From: Leifsonia xyli
Lineage (GTDB): Bacteria > Actinomycetota > Actinomycetes > Actinomycetales > Microbacteriaceae
Assembly (NCBI GenBank): GCA_001647635.1
Contig: CP014761.1
Location: forward strand, 434,001-498,000
DNA length: 64,000 nucleotides
Reading direction: 5' to 3'
Shown: positions 61,518-64,000 of the stretch, one piece after another
How positions within the stretch are numbered: position 1 is the first letter of the stretch
Layout: the number at the start of each line of letters is the position of its first letter
Program-made: the position numbers and the translations under genes
Notes under the pieces: model-generated
Told to the model about the DNA's origin: nothing
Databases searched by the model: none
The model's input: the letters and a program-made list of their open reading frames with translations, nothing else

Positions 61518-62150
61518 GTATTTCCTCCTATGAGATCTGTACTAGTGACACTTGCACAGATAGATGCGGCGGTATCGACGGAGCGCTCGCTCTACGCTGA
61601 GTTCAGAAACTGTACAAGCAGGCATTGCACACGAGGGAGTGGTTACGCCGCAACGACGATGCGCCGCTTCATAAAATGACCTCCGTTGTACCGGTGTCCG
61701 AGAGTTGTCTCATCGACGATGCGACACCGCGATCCCAGCAGACACAAGGGAAAGAGCCCTCTCTAGCCCCCTTGTCTTATCTATCTTTCTTTTAAGGACT
61801 CATGAGGAGAGAGAAGAGAGTATATATCTGCCCCTTCTGGGGGAGATATATACACCCATCGGTGACTATAGGGGGCCTGTTTTTACCGAAACCATCTGAC
61901 AACTACCGCCGATCCCCGATTCTGGCGCGGAATCACGCGGATCTTCGTGTCCGAGGCTGGCTCGTACAGCCCCGGACTGGGCTCAGAGGGGGTACGAGAC
62001 GCGTGGTCGTGATCTCCGCCCTGACCAAGGATCCGTAGCTAGCACACATTCGCGCTAGCAGCGATTGTCTGTAGGCCGAAGATTCCCTGCCCTATTCCGA
62101 GTTGCTTACAGTCGGCCAGGGATGGTGTCGGGCAACCGCCTCGCGCGGCC
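61518..62150. other. AT-rich non-coding region with a long hairpin
   Basis: This region has visibly more A/T than its surroundings and no convincing gene. GTATATATCTGCCCC at 61820-61834 pairs with GGGGGAGATATATAC at 61839-61853 around TTCT, with one G-G mismatch. Pyrimidine-rich DNA just to its left is followed by a purine-rich run. It may hold replication or transfer origins, a regulator target, or a small RNA. Confidence 0.45.
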
Positions 62151-62948
62151 TCACATCCGGGAGAGAATCTCCTGCTTCTTCGCCGCGAACTCGTCCTCGG
62201 TGAGGATACCGGCGTCGCGGAGCTGGGCCAGCTGCTGCAGCTGGGCGACGTGGTCGGGGGCGGTCACGGCTGGCTGCTCCGGGGCGGCGTTCGCGACCTG
62301 CACCTGGATTGGTGTGGCGGCGCGGGCCTGCATGAGATTCAGGATCTGCTGACGGAATGCGGCTGCATCGTCACGGTTGACGCGAAATCCGACTGTGCCG
62401 CCGGCAGTCTGCACCTCGACCAGGTGGTACAGCATCCCGTCTTTCCGGTTGGAGACTGAGGTGATCTGGTGGATCGGCAACATTTCGTACGCATCCTTGC
62501 CGCCCTTCACCCCGGTGGCGAGCAGCGAGAGTCCGCCGGTGAGGACGCCTGCGGTGATCTTCCCACCGGAGACCCCGCGGCCACGTTCCCATTCGATGCG
62601 GTCCGGCCACAGCTTCACCTTGGCGTTCTTCCCGTCAATGTGGGAGACGATCTCGTACAGCGGGAGGTCATCTCCGGCGACGACCACCGACACTTCCTGG
62701 TCGTTACGGGCGGCGGTCACGGTGGAGACCCCGTATCCGATGTTGGCCCGGGTCTCCGCGGCGACACTAGCGGCAGCGTTCTTCACCTTCGCGAACACCC
62801 CCTGCCGCTCGCCGGTGACGACGACCGCGCCGGCCTGGTCGATGACCTGCGGCGTCTGCTGGTCGGAGAAGTGCTCCGTCCACTGGGCGCCGTCCCACCA
62901 CCGCTGGCGTCCGGATCCGTCGTCGTACCAACCGGCGGGTGTGCTCAT
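62151..62948 (-). CDS. DUF2510-DUF4429-SHOCT protein
   Basis: A 265-residue protein. It starts PAGWYDDGSGRQRWWDGAQWTEH (DUF2510), continues with a PH-like DUF4429 region (VKLWPDRIEWERGRGVSGGKITAG), and ends in a SHOCT domain (LAQLRDAGILTEDEFAAKKQEIL). Such modular proteins bind partners or membranes; function is unknown. It is on the integrated element or its border. Confidence 0.85.
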   Translation of the reverse strand: MSTPAGWYDDGSGRQRWWDGAQWTEHFSDQQTPQVIDQAGAVVVTGERQGVFAKVKNAAASVAAETRANIGYGVSTVTAARNDQEVSVVVAGDDLPLYEIVSHIDGKNAKVKLWPDRIEWERGRGVSGGKITAGVLTGGLSLLATGVKGGKDAYEMLPIHQITSVSNRKDGMLYHLVEVQTAGGTVGFRVNRDDAAAFRQQILNLMQARAATPIQVQVANAAPEQPAVTAPDHVAQLQQLAQLRDAGILTEDEFAAKKQEILSRM

Positions 62949-63006
62949 ATAGATCTCCTTGCTTCTTTGGGGCGAATCCACGCTAGTTGGCGATGATCAA
63001 CCGTTG

Positions 63007-63026
63007 GCACCCCAGAACAGGGGTGC
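63007..63026. terminator. hairpin between two minus-strand genes
   Basis: GCACCCC at 63007-63013 pairs with GGGGTGC at 63020-63026 around a 6-nt loop. It lies beyond the end of the lipoprotein gene and before the DUF4429 start, so it may end lipoprotein transcription. Confidence 0.5.
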
Positions 63027-63129
63027 AGGCTGGCTGCTCAGGTCGAACTCGTTTGTTCTCGATCACGAGCCCGTTAGAAGGGCGGCGGCTGGTTCGGGTC
63101 GCAGCCGCCGCCCGGTACACCGGCGCTCG

Positions 63130-63669
63130 TCACTTGAGGTTGACGGTCTCCCCCTTGGAGAACGCGTTGTCGGACACCTGGATGCTGGCGGCGGTGGTGC
63201 CGGCGGGGACGTCGAACAGGATGGGGCCAGTGATGGCGTTCCCGGGGTTGATCGCGGCGACCCACGCGGACTGGTTCGGGCTGGCGTAGAGAGTCGCGGT
63301 CGGGTCGGCGTCGTAGGTCTTCCCGGTCCCGTCGACGAGCTTGACGTAGTTGGAGATGAACGTCGCGGCGCTGGTCCCGACGTTCTTGATGGTCAGGTCC
63401 ACCTCGATGAACGTGCCCTGCGCGGTCTTCGTGAGCGGGGAGGCTCCGGCGGTGGTGCCGGCGTCCTTGCTTGCCGTGGCGGTGTACTCGAACGAGCCAA
63501 CCTTCACAGGAGTGTTCAGCCCGGCGGTCGCCGGCGCGGCCGGGGCGGTAGAACCACCACCTCCGGTGGAACCGGCTCCGGCCGTGCCGCTGCCGGCGGA
63601 GCATCCGGTGAGAGCGAGACCGGCGATCAGTGCGACGGTGGCGGAGATGGTGGCGGTGCGACGGAACAT
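63130..63669 (-). CDS. DUF4352-type lipoprotein
   Basis: A 179-residue lipoprotein. A signal peptide ends in the lipobox LALTGC (lipid Cys23). After a Gly/Ser/Ala linker the DUF4352 fold follows: TFIEVDLTIKNVGTSAATFISNYVKLVDGTGKTY and NPGNAITGPILFDVPAGT. It is anchored outside the membrane; its ligand is unknown. GGAGGA lies before ATG 63669. Confidence 0.85.
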   Translation of the reverse strand: MFRRTATISATVALIAGLALTGCSAGSGTAGAGSTGGGGSTAPAAPATAGLNTPVKVGSFEYTATASKDAGTTAGASPLTKTAQGTFIEVDLTIKNVGTSAATFISNYVKLVDGTGKTYDADPTATLYASPNQSAWVAAINPGNAITGPILFDVPAGTTAASIQVSDNAFSKGETVNLK

Positions 63670-63840
63670 GGTGTCCTCCTGGTGAGAGTTCTCGGGGCCG
63701 ACGTTCGGCCTCAACCAGGACACCGCGGGGCGACCCTCCTCCGACACGTCGGAACGGTCAGGATGCCGTGTACGAAAGTACGGTTCGGCCCCTCCGAAAG
63801 GTGGTGGGGACCTATCGCAGCCCGCATCTACGATCAGTGC

Positions 63841-64000
63841 ATGACCTCCACCCCACCCCCGACGAGCAGTTGGCCGGCGACCGCGCCCGTCCCGTCCATG
63901 CCGTCAACGGCTCGACGTCGCTGGGCGCTGGTCGGCTCGATCAGCTTGGCGGTGCTGTGTGCGCTGTTCGCGATGTCCGCCGGTGGCAACTACGGGACAA
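63841..64000 (+). CDS. membrane protein, cut by window edge
   Basis: ATG 63841 opens a frame with a proline/serine-rich start, a basic ARRRW stretch and a hydrophobic helix (LVGSISLAVLCALFAMSAGG), running off the window. It has the form of a short membrane-anchored protein, often a partner of a DUF4352 gene. Nothing more can be said. Confidence 0.5.
   Translation, partial: MTSTPPPTSSWPATAPVPSMPSTARRRWALVGSISLAVLCALFAMSAGGNYGT

Overview
The window is high-GC actinobacterial DNA. The fatty-acid block aceE-fasR-fabD-fabH-acpP-fabF followed by a DUF3145 gene, the frequent GTG starts and the dense ATGA overlaps point to Microbacteriaceae, perhaps Leifsonia-like. That placement is inferred from gene order and protein sequence; no database was searched.

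Layout. 1-5.3 kb: secreted S1-type protease, PAP2 phosphatase coupled to a DUF1206 protein, an aldo/keto reductase, and an SRPBCC gene divergent from an ArsR-SRPBCC fusion. 5.3-7.4 kb: a lower-GC patch with an Rhs fragment, a leucine-rich-repeat-like gene and a DUF4259 gene, probably the remains of a toxin-immunity locus. 7.4-13 kb: VOC-MarR pair with a palindromic operator, an MFS exporter followed by a second mraY copy broken by an amber codon, an AraC remnant and a trypsin-like protease. 13-19 kb: zinc-free ribosomal protein L36 under a Zur-like box, cardiolipin synthase, a rifampin-monooxygenase (Rox) homologue with a rifamycin-associated element in front of it, TetR plus SnoaL-like gene, CtaG-like protein. 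19.2-21.5 kb: a PadR-controlled drug-export operon. 21.5-31 kb: small metabolic and stress genes, a phytochrome-type diguanylate cyclase, an EF-G-binding (FBP) protein behind a leader peptide and three hairpins, a zinc-ribbon/nuclease-like protein and a steroid-reductase-like membrane protein. 31-35.4 kb: GH3 glycosidase, MFS sugar transporter and divergent TetR. 35.9-45 kb: tRNA-Val, AhpE, aceE and the fatty-acid synthesis operon. 45-50.3 kb: mixed housekeeping genes, including an unusual family-A DNA polymerase and two Nudix hydrolases. 50.3-56.3 kb: a Pls/PosA-type membrane NRPS coupled to an M1 peptidase, with a phosphopantetheinyl transferase facing it. 57.0-64 kb: an integrated element at the 3' end of a tRNA-Met(CAT)-like gene, with integrase, excisionase-like, DUF2637/SpdB-like and GntR genes and an AT-rich non-coding segment. 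Its far end is not seen.

Several genes are interrupted. DUF1206, aldo/keto reductase, GH3 (twice), NRPS (twice), DUF2637 and probably the AraC remnant each need exactly one added base to read through, mostly in short G/C runs. Only deletions occur and essential-looking motifs survive, so many of these may be sequence errors and not pseudogenes. The mraY amber codon is a substitution and stands apart.

The loci most worth pursuing are the lysine-type Pls NRPS cluster, the leader-peptide/hairpin region before the FBP gene, the Rox gene with its element, the exporter plus duplicated MraY, and the tRNA-linked element.
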